DNA of 15,074 nt from an uncultured Lachnobacterium sp. (GTDB lineage: Bacteria; Bacillota; Clostridia; Lachnospirales; Lachnospiraceae). Below are positions 1 to 7,433 of this stretch, one piece after another; the first letter of the stretch is position 1; the number at the start of each line of letters is the position of its first letter. The DNA lies in assembly GCA_900552085.1 (NCBI GenBank), contig URYB01000025.1, forward strand, positions 1 through 15,074, read 5' to 3'. The notes beneath the pieces were generated by a model that did not search any database, was not told the DNA's origin, and saw only the letters and a program-made list of their open reading frames with translations. The position numbers and the translations under genes are program-made.

Positions 1-1468
1 CATAACTTCCCATAGCGGATAACGGACGGTTCATATCCCATTTTACATACTCAATATTTGCACTGTGCAGAATATTGGAAATCATATCAAACACATAATC
101 CCGTACTTCCTTGCGGCTTAAATCAAGTACATACTGATTACGGGATAATGTAGCGGTACGTCCCGGTACGGCAATTGCCCAGTCCGGATGCTGCTCATAT
201 AATTTTGAATCCGGTGAAATCATTTCCGGCTCCATCCAGATACCAAACTTAAGGCCAAGCTTATTTACCTCATCAACAAGATATTTTAAACCACCTGTAA
301 TCTTTTCTTCATTGACAAACCAATCTCCAAGACTTGTGGAATCATCGTTACGATGACCGAACCATCCGTCATCCATAACAAGCATCTCAATGCCAAGTTC
401 CGAAGCTCTCTTTGCGATAGAAAGCAATTTTTCTGTATTGAAATCAAAATAGGTTGCTTCCCAGTTATTGATCAGAATCGGACGTTTCATATGTGTGTAT
501 TTACTGCGGATCATATGATCACGATAAAAATCGTGCAGATTACGTGTCATCGTTCCCATACCTTCTGCTGAGAAAGTCAGAACAACTTCCGGTGCGGTAA
601 AGCTTTCTTCCTGTTCAAGCTTCCAGCAGAAATCTTCCGCATTAATTCCCATCGTTACACGGATTGACTCAAACTGGCTTTTTTCAATCTGCGCCTGAAA
701 ATTTCCGGAATATACAAAATGCATCGCATATACATCACCCTGTGTCTGCGTTGTATTTGGATCCATCCATGCAATAAACGGATGCTCCTGATGGGAAGAT
801 TCTCCCCGGATAGAACCTACACTCTGTTTTCCATAGCCCAGTTTCTTCCGCTCAATCTGGCGTTCTCTTGCCCATGATCCATGTAACGTCAGCCACTCAT
901 AATCACGGTCATCCATATCAATACATGCAGAATATACTTTTGTCAGATAAATTGCATCTGCATTGTGGTTGATCACGCGAACGCTGCGCGTAATAATATC
1001 TTCTTTTTCAAAAACGGAATATAACAGTTCAACTTCAAGATTCAAAACCGGATCTTTGCAGGTCAGCACCAGCGTCTGGCATGCTTCCTTTCCTGCAAAT
1101 GAAGACGGAAGACCCTCTAATGCCGGTTTTTCATCAAGAATCTTATAGCTTTCATACTGTAAACCTACTACAGAATGTCCGGATTCCGTTTTTACACGAA
1201 TGCATCCTTCGCGGTAATCCCCCGCTCCATGCCCCGGATACTCCATTGGAAATGTGTCCAGGAAAGAGCAGCGCTCTCTGTTATTGACAGATGGTACCAA
1301 TGGATTTTCGGTTGTACGCATCAGATAGTTTGCATCCTGCATACGGATTTTCGCACCATAATAAATATGTCCGACGAACTGTTCTTCATCGACAATCCCG
1401 ATCATATAACTTGTATGCGCAGTATCCAGTTTAAATATTTTAAGTTGTTCATTGTATGTAATCGCCAT
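1..1468 (-). CDS. Alpha-galactosidase, GH36 (3' end outside window)
   Basis: Retaining alpha-galactosidase that removes terminal alpha-linked galactose from raffinose-type sugars, probably in the cytoplasm since no signal peptide is seen. Reading from the ATG at 1468 gives 489 codons with no stop before the window edge. Key motifs: MDDGWFG with Asp366/Asp367 (substrate-binding pair in GH36), GIWMEPEM, and KWDMNR with the nucleophile Asp at residue 478. These positions match those I recall for the roughly 730-residue Geobacillus AgaA. The acid/base Asp (near 548) and about 240 C-terminal residues would lie beyond base 1. The start follows MAITYNEQ and a good AAGGAGA ribosome site. The upstream gene ends 26 bases away, so this is probably the last visible gene of a pgcA-led operon. 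Family assignment is very secure; exact substrate is not determinable. Confidence 0.95.
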   Translation of the reverse strand, partial: MAITYNEQLKIFKLDTAHTSYMIGIVDEEQFVGHIYYGAKIRMQDANYLMRTTENPLVPSVNNRERCSFLDTFPMEYPGHGAGDYREGCIRVKTESGHSVVGLQYESYKILDEKPALEGLPSSFAGKEACQTLVLTCKDPVLNLEVELLYSVFEKEDIITRSVRVINHNADAIYLTKVYSACIDMDDRDYEWLTLHGSWARERQIERKKLGYGKQSVGSIRGESSHQEHPFIAWMDPNTTQTQGDVYAMHFVYSGNFQAQIEKSQFESIRVTMGINAEDFCWKLEQEESFTAPEVVLTFSAEGMGTMTRNLHDFYRDHMIRSKYTHMKRPILINNWEATYFDFNTEKLLSIAKRASELGIEMLVMDDGWFGHRNDDSTSLGDWFVNEEKITGGLKYLVDEVNKLGLKFGIWMEPEMISPDSKLYEQHPDWAIAVPGRTATLSRNQYVLDLSRKEVRDYVFDMISNILHSANIEYVKWDMNRPLSAMGSY

Positions 1469-1494
1469 TGTAAACTGTTATCTCCTTAACTTCA

Positions 1495-2229
1495 CTATTT
1501 ATTTTCTCCCAGTATTTCAAGAACAAGTGCCGTAGCCAGATCTCCGTCTTTTGCATTGTCCGAAATACCGACTACAACCTCATCTTCATACCACCCTGTT
1601 TTTTCGATCCATTTGTTATCTTTCAGCCGAATGCCTACCGGATAGGATTTTCCACTGTCCAATCCTTTAATATACACAAGATCATCCTTGTATTTTTCCA
1701 TAATATCTGACGAAAGATAATTATTCAGATCAGCCAGATATTCAAACTCTCCGATGCTCACAAAGAAGTCTTCCGGAGCCAGAAACACATCGACCGAATT
1801 TGCCATGAGTCTGGTCTGTATCGTTTGAATATTTGTCTGACTTGCTGAATCCTGTGCATCCGCAGAAACACTAAGGTTTGCGCTGATGCTGATATCAACT
1901 TTGTCCGGATCAATTCCATTACGTTGCAGAAAGTCCGCATAAAATTCCGGTTCGTCTCCTGGGCAGTCTCCCTGCGTCGTATTTACCGCATAGACAGACA
2001 ATACATTTTGTTTTCCAAATGCAAAATGTACAACCAGACCTATCACAACGCAGATCAATATAGTTACAACTGCAATATTGATTCCATAATATTCCACAAT
2101 GAAATCTACTTTTTCTTTTCGATTCATTGTTTTTAATTTTTCCCGCGTTGTCCGCTTATCCTCCGGCTGATATAACTGTGAATCTTCCGGAAGTTTTGCA
2201 AAGTCCGGTCGTACATTTTTATTCTGCAT
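1495..2229 (-). CDS. Single-pass membrane protein of unknown function
   Basis: 244 residues, not assigned to a named family. Residues 1-47 are charged and cytoplasmic-looking (RKEK just before the membrane), residues about 50-71 (GINIAVVTILICVVIGLVVH) form one transmembrane helix, and residues 72-244 should be outside. The outer part contains SVDVFLAPEDFFVSIGEF and YLADLNNYLS, a pattern vaguely like the hinge region of solute-binding proteins, but too weak to name. The ATG at 2229 has AGGAG nine bases upstream. The gene lies 33 bases after pgcA and 26 bases before the alpha-galactosidase, all on one strand, so co-transcription is likely. A role linked to sugar use is inferred from position only. 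Confidence 0.85.
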   Translation of the reverse strand: MQNKNVRPDFAKLPEDSQLYQPEDKRTTREKLKTMNRKEKVDFIVEYYGINIAVVTILICVVIGLVVHFAFGKQNVLSVYAVNTTQGDCPGDEPEFYADFLQRNGIDPDKVDISISANLSVSADAQDSASQTNIQTIQTRLMANSVDVFLAPEDFFVSIGEFEYLADLNNYLSSDIMEKYKDDLVYIKGLDSGKSYPVGIRLKDNKWIEKTGWYEDEVVVGISDNAKDGDLATALVLEILGENK

Positions 2230-2262
2230 GCAGTCCGTCTCCTGTCGTTTTATTTTTCTATT

Positions 2263-3990
2263 TTAGTTCTCTGCATATGCAAGCATTGCGTTCTTCAATG
2301 CTTCTAATTTTTCTGCAGAATCTTCCAAAGAAGTACCAACTACACCAAAATAGAATTTAATCTTTGGCTCTGTTCCGGATGGGCGTACACAGCACCATGC
2401 TCCGTCACTTAATTCATAATATAATACGTTACTGTTTGGAAGGCCTGTCGGCTCTGTCTTTCCAGTAGCAAGATCTGTGCGTACGTCATTCTTATAATCA
2501 CGCAGTGCAAGAACTTCATGGTCGCCGATCTTCTTTGGAGCATTCTCTCTCATCTTTGTCATCATTGCCTGAATCTGAGCTGCTCCATCCATTCCCTTAA
2601 GGGTCATTGTCTCAAGACCTTCTTTGTAGAATCCATATTTCTCATACAGATCAACCATTGCATCCCACAGAGTAATTCCTTTTGATTTGCACCAGGAAGC
2701 AACTTCGCAAAGCATCATAACTGCAACACATGCGTCCTTATCTCTTGCATAGGTTCCTGCAAGACATCCGTAACTTTCTTCCAGACCGAATACGTACTCA
2801 TATGTATTCTGCTGTTCGAAGAACTTGATCTGCTCACCGATGAACTTAAATCCGGTAAGAACCTCGATCAGTTTCACGCCATATGCCTTTGCAATAACTT
2901 TTGCCATATCTGTTGTAACGATTGTCTCAACAAGTGCGCCGTTTGCCGGAAGAGTTCCGTTTGCTTTGCGCTCACGAAGAATATACTCGGCAATAAGCAT
3001 TCCGGACATATTTCCTGTAAAGCTTACATACTCACCTGTCTTTGTATCTTTTGCATATACACCAAGACGGTCAGCATCCGGGTCAGTTGCCAGAACGATA
3101 TCTGCATCCACTTTCTTTGCAAGAGCAAGTGCAAGTTCAAATGCCTTCGGAGACTCCGGGTTTGGATAAGAAACGGTCGGGAAGTTTCCGTCTGGAAGTT
3201 CCTGCTCCGGTACAACATATACATTCTCAAATCCGAGTTCCTTTAACACACGGCGAACCGGAAGATTTCCTGTTCCGTGAAGTGGTGTATAGACAATCTT
3301 GATTTCCTTTGCAACTGCTTTGATGATTTCCGGATGAATGGACTGTTTCTTCAACTGTTCCATATATTTGTCATCAATTTCAGATCCGATTACCTGATAC
3401 AGTCCTGCTGCTTTTGCAGCCTCTTTGTCCATTGTCTTAACCTGATCAAAAGAAGTAACCTTTGCAACCTCTGCCAAGATGTTCTTGTCATGAGGTGGTG
3501 TGATCTGTGCACCATCCTCCCAATATACTTTGTATCCGTTGTACTCTCTAGGATTATGGCTTGCTGTGATAACAATACCTGCGATGCAGGAGAGTTCACG
3601 TACTGCGAAAGAAAGCTCCGGTGTCGGGCGAAGACTCTCAAATACATATGCCTTAATTCCATTTGCATTCAGACAAAGTGCTGCTTCATCTGCAAATTCC
3701 GGAGACATGATACGGGAATCATAAGCGATTGTCACACCTTTCTCCTGTCCGTTCTGAGAAATAATATAATTTGCAAGTCCCTGTGTTGCCTGACGTACAG
3801 TATAAATGTTCATACGGTTGGTTCCGGCTCCGATTACACCACGAAGTCCACCTGTACCGAACTCAAGCTGACGGTAAAAGCGGTCCTGGATTTCGTTCTC
3901 GTCCCCTTCAATCGCCTTAAGCTCTGCCTTTGTTGCCTCGTCAAAGTAACTATCGGTACACCATTTCTGATATTCTTCCTTGTAATTCAT
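2263..3990 (-). CDS. pgcA: Alpha-phosphoglucomutase / phosphomannomutase family
   Basis: Interconverts glucose-1-phosphate and glucose-6-phosphate in the cytoplasm, joining the Leloir pathway to glycolysis and to UDP-glucose supply. All four family signatures are present in order: the phosphoserine loop TASHNP (Ser144), the metal loop DPDADR (303-308), the sugar-selectivity loop GLEES (402-406) and the phosphate loop RPSGTEPK (536-543). Length 575 is close to the Bacillus subtilis PgcA protein (about 580), so it looks complete. The ATG at 3990 follows GGAGAGG. It heads a three-gene minus-strand run with the membrane protein and the alpha-galactosidase, under the promoter at 4049-4078. Phosphomannomutase activity is possible, as the superfamily is promiscuous, but the PgcA-type length favours glucose. 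Confidence 0.95.
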   Translation of the reverse strand: MNYKEEYQKWCTDSYFDEATKAELKAIEGDENEIQDRFYRQLEFGTGGLRGVIGAGTNRMNIYTVRQATQGLANYIISQNGQEKGVTIAYDSRIMSPEFADEAALCLNANGIKAYVFESLRPTPELSFAVRELSCIAGIVITASHNPREYNGYKVYWEDGAQITPPHDKNILAEVAKVTSFDQVKTMDKEAAKAAGLYQVIGSEIDDKYMEQLKKQSIHPEIIKAVAKEIKIVYTPLHGTGNLPVRRVLKELGFENVYVVPEQELPDGNFPTVSYPNPESPKAFELALALAKKVDADIVLATDPDADRLGVYAKDTKTGEYVSFTGNMSGMLIAEYILRERKANGTLPANGALVETIVTTDMAKVIAKAYGVKLIEVLTGFKFIGEQIKFFEQQNTYEYVFGLEESYGCLAGTYARDKDACVAVMMLCEVASWCKSKGITLWDAMVDLYEKYGFYKEGLETMTLKGMDGAAQIQAMMTKMRENAPKKIGDHEVLALRDYKNDVRTDLATGKTEPTGLPNSNVLYYELSDGAWCCVRPSGTEPKIKFYFGVVGTSLEDSAEKLEALKNAMLAYAEN

Positions 3991-4048
3991 GATTCCTCTC
4001 CTTTTCTTAACATTTTCTTTATGAAAAACTTACACAATTCATACCACT

Positions 4049-4078
4049 AGTATAGCATTAATCGAAATCAATTGTACA
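4049..4078 (-). promoter_or_regulatory. Sigma-A promoter for pgcA operon
   Basis: On the minus strand TGTACA (4073-4078) lies 18 bases from TATACT (4049-4054). The -10 box is preceded by TG at the extended position (TGCTATACT). Transcription would start about 50 bases before the pgcA ATG. Only sequence match supports this. Confidence 0.6.
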
Positions 4079-4085
4079 GTGTTTT

Positions 4086-4123
4086 TTAACTTATTTTACT
4101 TAAATTTAATCTTTTTTAAGTTA
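4086..4123. promoter_or_regulatory. Possible operator: TTAAGT-type boxes upstream of pgcA promoter
   Basis: TTAACTTA (4086-4093), ACTTAAA (4098-4104) and TAAGTTA (4117-4123) sit just upstream of the pgcA -35. The outer pair is an inverted repeat. Related TTAAGT words recur around the aldose epimerase promoter (5088-5093, 5101-5106, 5122-5129). A regulator shared by the two galactose units is conceivable, but the DNA is very AT-rich, so chance matches are easy. Confidence 0.25.
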
Positions 4124-4196
4124 TTTGTGCAACATGAACGAAAAAAGTTTTTTTATGCATTCTACAGCGCATTTCGATTAGCAAAAATGCCCAACA

Positions 4197-5069
4197 CTAT
4201 ACAGTAACGGTAAATCCCTTTTTCCAGACTTTTCCCGGTTCCAGAAGGTTCCCGTATGCACGTTCCTTCAGATCTCCTGTAAAATCTTTGCTGTCACATC
4301 GTCCATACCATGGCTCAATGCACACAAACGGTGCCTGTTTTCCTGTCGGAGACCAGATGCCAAACAACGGCGCATCCATACTTACGGTAAGATATGCCTT
4401 GCCTTCTTTGTCGCAGATTTCTACTTTCTTCACATTCTGCTTTTCAATAATAAGCGCATCATTGTCAAACAACTGTTCCGTCAATGGAAGATATCCGTTC
4501 TGCAGCGGATAGGTATCCTTGATGGTTCCGGTAAGTCCATCTTCCAGACGGGAACTTACAAGCGGTCCCTCCACGTCAAAATGCAATTGATAATCGGTCT
4601 GCTTTTTGGCCGGATCGATTGGACAGTTAAAAGCAGGATGCCCGCCAATTGAGAATGGAAGTTCTTCATCCGAAGGATTTTCCACCTGCCAGATAATCTC
4701 AACACTGCTGCCACTGATGCGATATCCAAGTTTCAGTACAAATGCATAAGGATACTTTTCCAAAGTCTCCTCATTTGACGAAAGAACGAACCACATCTCA
4801 TCCGCTGTCTGATGATCCAGTTCAAAATCCATATCTCTTGCAAAGCCATGCTGATTCATGGCATATGTTTTTCCTTTGGTTCGAAATTCTTTTTTGTTAA
4901 CACTTCCTACAAACGGAAAAAGCACCGGTGATGTGCGTCCCCAGAACTGCGGATCTGCTTTCCACATATATTCTGCACCGGTATCTTTACGGACAAGTGA
5001 CTTTAACTCCGCACCATGTGTATCTACTTCAATACGTATTTCTTCATTTTCTAAGATATGTCTGGCCAA
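4197..5069 (-). CDS. Aldose 1-epimerase, LacX-like (galactose mutarotase family)
   Basis: Interconverts alpha and beta anomers of galactose or glucose in the cytoplasm, feeding the Leloir pathway. The 290-residue protein has the GalM-fold hallmarks: GRTSPVLFP (44-52), QHGFAR with His74, GGHPAF with His144, and CIEPWYGRCD with Glu252, the likely catalytic base. The WYGRCD tail and length fit the LacX-like branch rather than classical GalM of about 340 residues. The start is a TTG at 5069. A perfect AGGAGG lies eight bases upstream, no in-frame ATG exists before the upstream stop, and the nearby ATG at 5077 is out of frame. It has its own promoter and is followed by the separately promoted pgcA operon. 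Some family members act on hexose-6-phosphates or have unknown substrates. Confidence 0.92.
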   Translation of the reverse strand: MARHILENEEIRIEVDTHGAELKSLVRKDTGAEYMWKADPQFWGRTSPVLFPFVGSVNKKEFRTKGKTYAMNQHGFARDMDFELDHQTADEMWFVLSSNEETLEKYPYAFVLKLGYRISGSSVEIIWQVENPSDEELPFSIGGHPAFNCPIDPAKKQTDYQLHFDVEGPLVSSRLEDGLTGTIKDTYPLQNGYLPLTEQLFDNDALIIEKQNVKKVEICDKEGKAYLTVSMDAPLFGIWSPTGKQAPFVCIEPWYGRCDSKDFTGDLKERAYGNLLEPGKVWKKGFTVTV

Positions 5070-5108
5070 ATTTCCATCCTCCTGTGATTAAGTGATTTTG
5101 TTAAGTAA

Positions 5109-5117
5109 ATTATAACA
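5109..5117 (-). promoter_or_regulatory. Extended -10 promoter for aldose epimerase
   Basis: Minus strand TGTTATAAT: a perfect -10 box (5109-5114) with an extended TG. No good -35 lies 17 bases away, so it would rely on the extended -10. TTAAGT-type words flank it on both sides, positions where a repressor could act. Confidence 0.5.
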
Positions 5118-5138
5118 TTATTTAGTTAATTTTACCAC

Positions 5139-5174
5139 AAAAAAAGAAAGCATTCTGTCAAAACAGCTGCTTTC
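5139..5174 (-). terminator. Rho-independent terminator of the GH2 gene
   Basis: Arms TGCTTTC/GAAAGCA (5168-5174 and 5146-5152) enclose a second stem, ACAG/CTGT (5163-5166 and 5155-5158), with loop CAAA. On the minus strand a run of seven T follows. It lies about 20 bases after the TAA at 5197, which fits 5197, not the premature TGA at 5347, as the original end of the GH2 gene. Confidence 0.75.
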
Positions 5175-5196
5175 CTTTTTGTGCGTATTTCAGGTA

Positions 5197-5346
5197 TTAT
5201 TCCTGTGTTTTCTTTTTTTGATAAAACTTCTGCAGAACTTCAAATGCTAACTTTTTATGCTTCTTGTCTGCGGAAAGCAGCCCCTTGGTATTGTAATACC
5301 GCTGCTTTACTGAAGTTCTTCTCGGACACCGGAAGTCATACAAAAT
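5197..5346 (-). pseudogene. C-terminal 49 codons of the GH2 gene, behind an in-frame TGA
   Basis: Directly after the TGA at 5347-5349, the same frame stays open for 49 codons to a TAA at 5197-5199. It begins ILYDFRCPRR and contains YYNTKGLLSADKK. This is the expected last strand and helix of the GH2 barrel: relatives read MTPW, then ILYDF. It also holds an N-x-K motif (Asn551, Lys553 if the TGA is counted as residue 532) like the one that recognises the glucuronate carboxylate in Escherichia coli beta-glucuronidase. The segment would be translated only by readthrough. Confidence 0.85.
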
Positions 5347-6942
5347 TCAAGGTGTCATGCCTTTGATATAATCTGTCTTTTCTATCAGTGCCGTCTGTCG
5401 TTCATAGACATATGCCTGACATTCCTCTGTGCTTTTGTCCAGATAAGTACCGTGCTCATTCGCCAGCGCATCGGCTCCAAACTCCGTGATGATCACTGGT
5501 TTTTGCGGTTTACTGTTTTCAAATAATTCTGGGAACCGGTTCCAGTCTGCCGTATACCATCCACAATATTCATTAAGTCCAATAATGTCCAGATAGTCCT
5601 CCAGCCGATCCTCGATTGCATTCTTTTCATAATTGACAAGGCACGCCGCTGATACCGCCCGCGTTGCATCCATTTTGTGTGCACATTGTGCAAGACTTCC
5701 CATAAATTTCAGACGGGCATCGGTATCCTGATTTTCATTTCCCACTGACCATATAATCACACTGGCACGGTTATAATCTCTGTGAATCAATTCTTTTAAC
5801 TGATTTTCGGCATCCTGATAAGTGTCTTCGGATGCAAAATCAATGATCCAGTATACCGGTACTTCTTCCCACAAAAGCATTCCAAGTTCATCTGCCAGTT
5901 GTGCCATTCTCTCGTTGTGTGGATAATGTGCAACGCGCATGAAATTGCAGCCCAGCTCTTTTGCCAGTTGAATGTTTTCTATGCGCTCTTCATCCGTAAG
6001 TGCCTTTCCATTCGACACACTTTCCTCATGACAGCTGATGCCTCTTAAGAACACCGGCTGACCATTGAGCAGAATATCCATGCCTTCCACGCGAATCTCG
6101 CGGAATCCCACACGATCCCTTATCTGATGTGTCAGACATGCTACCGTCACATCATACAATTTTGGATTTTCGGGTGACCACAGTTGTGGCGCTGCCTCAA
6201 AGGAAAATGCGCCATATCCATCCCGGATACTGATATTCTGGCAAATATGTAGCTCTTCTATATGAAGTTGTGCTTCATCATTGACTTTTTCCGACAGTCT
6301 TATATTTCCATATATCGTATGAAAATTTCCATCCGGCTTCAAAGCGATCTGAAACTCTTTGATGTGAATTTGTGGAACACGTATCAGTTCAATATCCCGA
6401 TAAACGCCGCCGTAATTGAACCAGTCGGTATCGAGCGCCGGTACCTGGTCATAACGCCTTGTATTATCCACCTGAATCATGATCCGGTTTTCATGTTCCA
6501 GATATTCTGAAATATCAAAATAACATGGCGTTGAACCGCCTCTGTGCATTCCTACATATTTTTTATTCAGAAAAACCCTGCACATATAATTCGCTGCACC
6601 AATTTTCAAAAAAACTTTTACATTTTCTTTCTGTGCCGCATATAAGAATTTTCTCGTAAAGATCATTGCACCATCATACAATTGAAACAGGCGGTCAAAA
6701 TTATTCCAGCAACACGGAAGCTGCATGATCTCCCATTCGTCAAATGAAAAATCAACCGGCAGGGTATTTCCATTGTCATCATAATAATTTTCGTGAAACC
6801 ATTTCTGCCGGATGCAACTGTCGTATTGATCGACCGCGTAATGCCACTGTCCATTCAGCAACTCTCTGTCCCGGAACCGGTCATAAATCATCTGTTCTGC
6901 GGTAACCAGTTTATCCATATATTCCTGCATATACTTTTCCAT
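5347..6942 (-). CDS. GH2 beta-glucuronidase-like glycosidase, cut short by TGA
   Basis: Cytoplasmic retaining glycosidase of family GH2, beta-glucuronidase branch. 531 residues are readable from the ATG at 6942, preceded by AAAGGAGC seven bases upstream; an earlier start at 6978 would place the ribosome site inside the gene. Order: jelly-roll sugar-binding domain (about 30-190, with NYGGVYRDIEL), Ig-like domain (about 190-285), then barrel with HYPHNE (339-344), acid/base Glu403 in SVGNEN and nucleophile Glu487 in TEFGAD. Both catalytic residues are present. The frame ends at KGMTP with TGA exactly where the conserved Trp should be, losing the last barrel element, so the product should be inactive unless the TGA is read through. 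No convincing promoter is seen upstream. Beta-galactosidase-like activity is the alternative. Confidence 0.88.
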   Translation of the reverse strand: MEKYMQEYMDKLVTAEQMIYDRFRDRELLNGQWHYAVDQYDSCIRQKWFHENYYDDNGNTLPVDFSFDEWEIMQLPCCWNNFDRLFQLYDGAMIFTRKFLYAAQKENVKVFLKIGAANYMCRVFLNKKYVGMHRGGSTPCYFDISEYLEHENRIMIQVDNTRRYDQVPALDTDWFNYGGVYRDIELIRVPQIHIKEFQIALKPDGNFHTIYGNIRLSEKVNDEAQLHIEELHICQNISIRDGYGAFSFEAAPQLWSPENPKLYDVTVACLTHQIRDRVGFREIRVEGMDILLNGQPVFLRGISCHEESVSNGKALTDEERIENIQLAKELGCNFMRVAHYPHNERMAQLADELGMLLWEEVPVYWIIDFASEDTYQDAENQLKELIHRDYNRASVIIWSVGNENQDTDARLKFMGSLAQCAHKMDATRAVSAACLVNYEKNAIEDRLEDYLDIIGLNEYCGWYTADWNRFPELFENSKPQKPVIITEFGADALANEHGTYLDKSTEECQAYVYERQTALIEKTDYIKGMTP

Positions 6943-6968
6943 CAATTCAGCTCCTTTTCTCCGGATGA

Positions 6969-7433
6969 TTGCAAACACCCGGCATCACTTTTCTTTTTGA
7001 TGCGCTTCTTGTTCAGTTTTCGGATTCGCACAAGTTTTCCACCTATCTGGCGGACAGCTATATGGTCCTGCTTTTAAACACCATCCGTCTGGCACTCACA
7101 AAGCAGGAACAGATTTCAGAAAAAAATCCGGAATTTATTCGGGATGTCATCGCTTATATCAATCAGAATGTTGTACATGCACCATCTCTGGATGATCTGG
7201 CAGAAAAGTTTTATGTATCCAAATACTATTTGTCGCATCGCTTCAAAGAATATACGCAAACGACCATTCACCAGTATATATTAATGAAAAAGATCAATCT
7301 TGCAAAAGAATATCTTGGAAGCGGTATTTCTCCTCAAATTGTATGCGAAAAATGCGGATTTTCCACATATTCCAATTTCTATAAGGCATTCACCGCACAA
7401 ACCGGCATCTCGCCCGGCAATTATGCAAAATAA
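6969..7433 (+). pseudogene. AraC-family regulator, 5'-truncated remnant
   Basis: Plus-strand frame of 154 codons ending in the complete AraC DNA-binding domain: first helix-turn-helix around 72-93 (SLDDLAEKFYVSKYYLSHRF), second around 119-143, ending GISPGNYAK. Full family members are about 280 residues with an N-terminal sugar-sensing cupin; that part is missing. A TGA (6966-6968) lies directly upstream in frame, no ribosome site precedes the TTG at 6969, and the frame begins only 26 bases from the divergent GH2 start. A deletion therefore removed the regulator's 5' half plus the intergenic promoter region. It probably once controlled the GH2 gene. A free DNA-binding domain of MarA type made from an internal start is possible but unsupported. 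Its 3' end overlaps the next gene by 13 bases. Confidence 0.75.

Noticed and set aside
3277..4050. 257-codon open frame on the plus strand
   Set aside because: It is antisense to pgcA, has no ribosome site, and its sequence is a Cys/Phe-rich shadow of a strongly conserved enzyme.
5347..5349. TGA read as Trp by a variant genetic code, or as selenocysteine
   Set aside because: The other genes here use TGG for conserved Trp and many end in ordinary TGA or TAA without extra readable sequence. Relatives have Trp, not Cys, at this spot, so selenocysteine makes no chemical sense. Mutation or readthrough is simpler.
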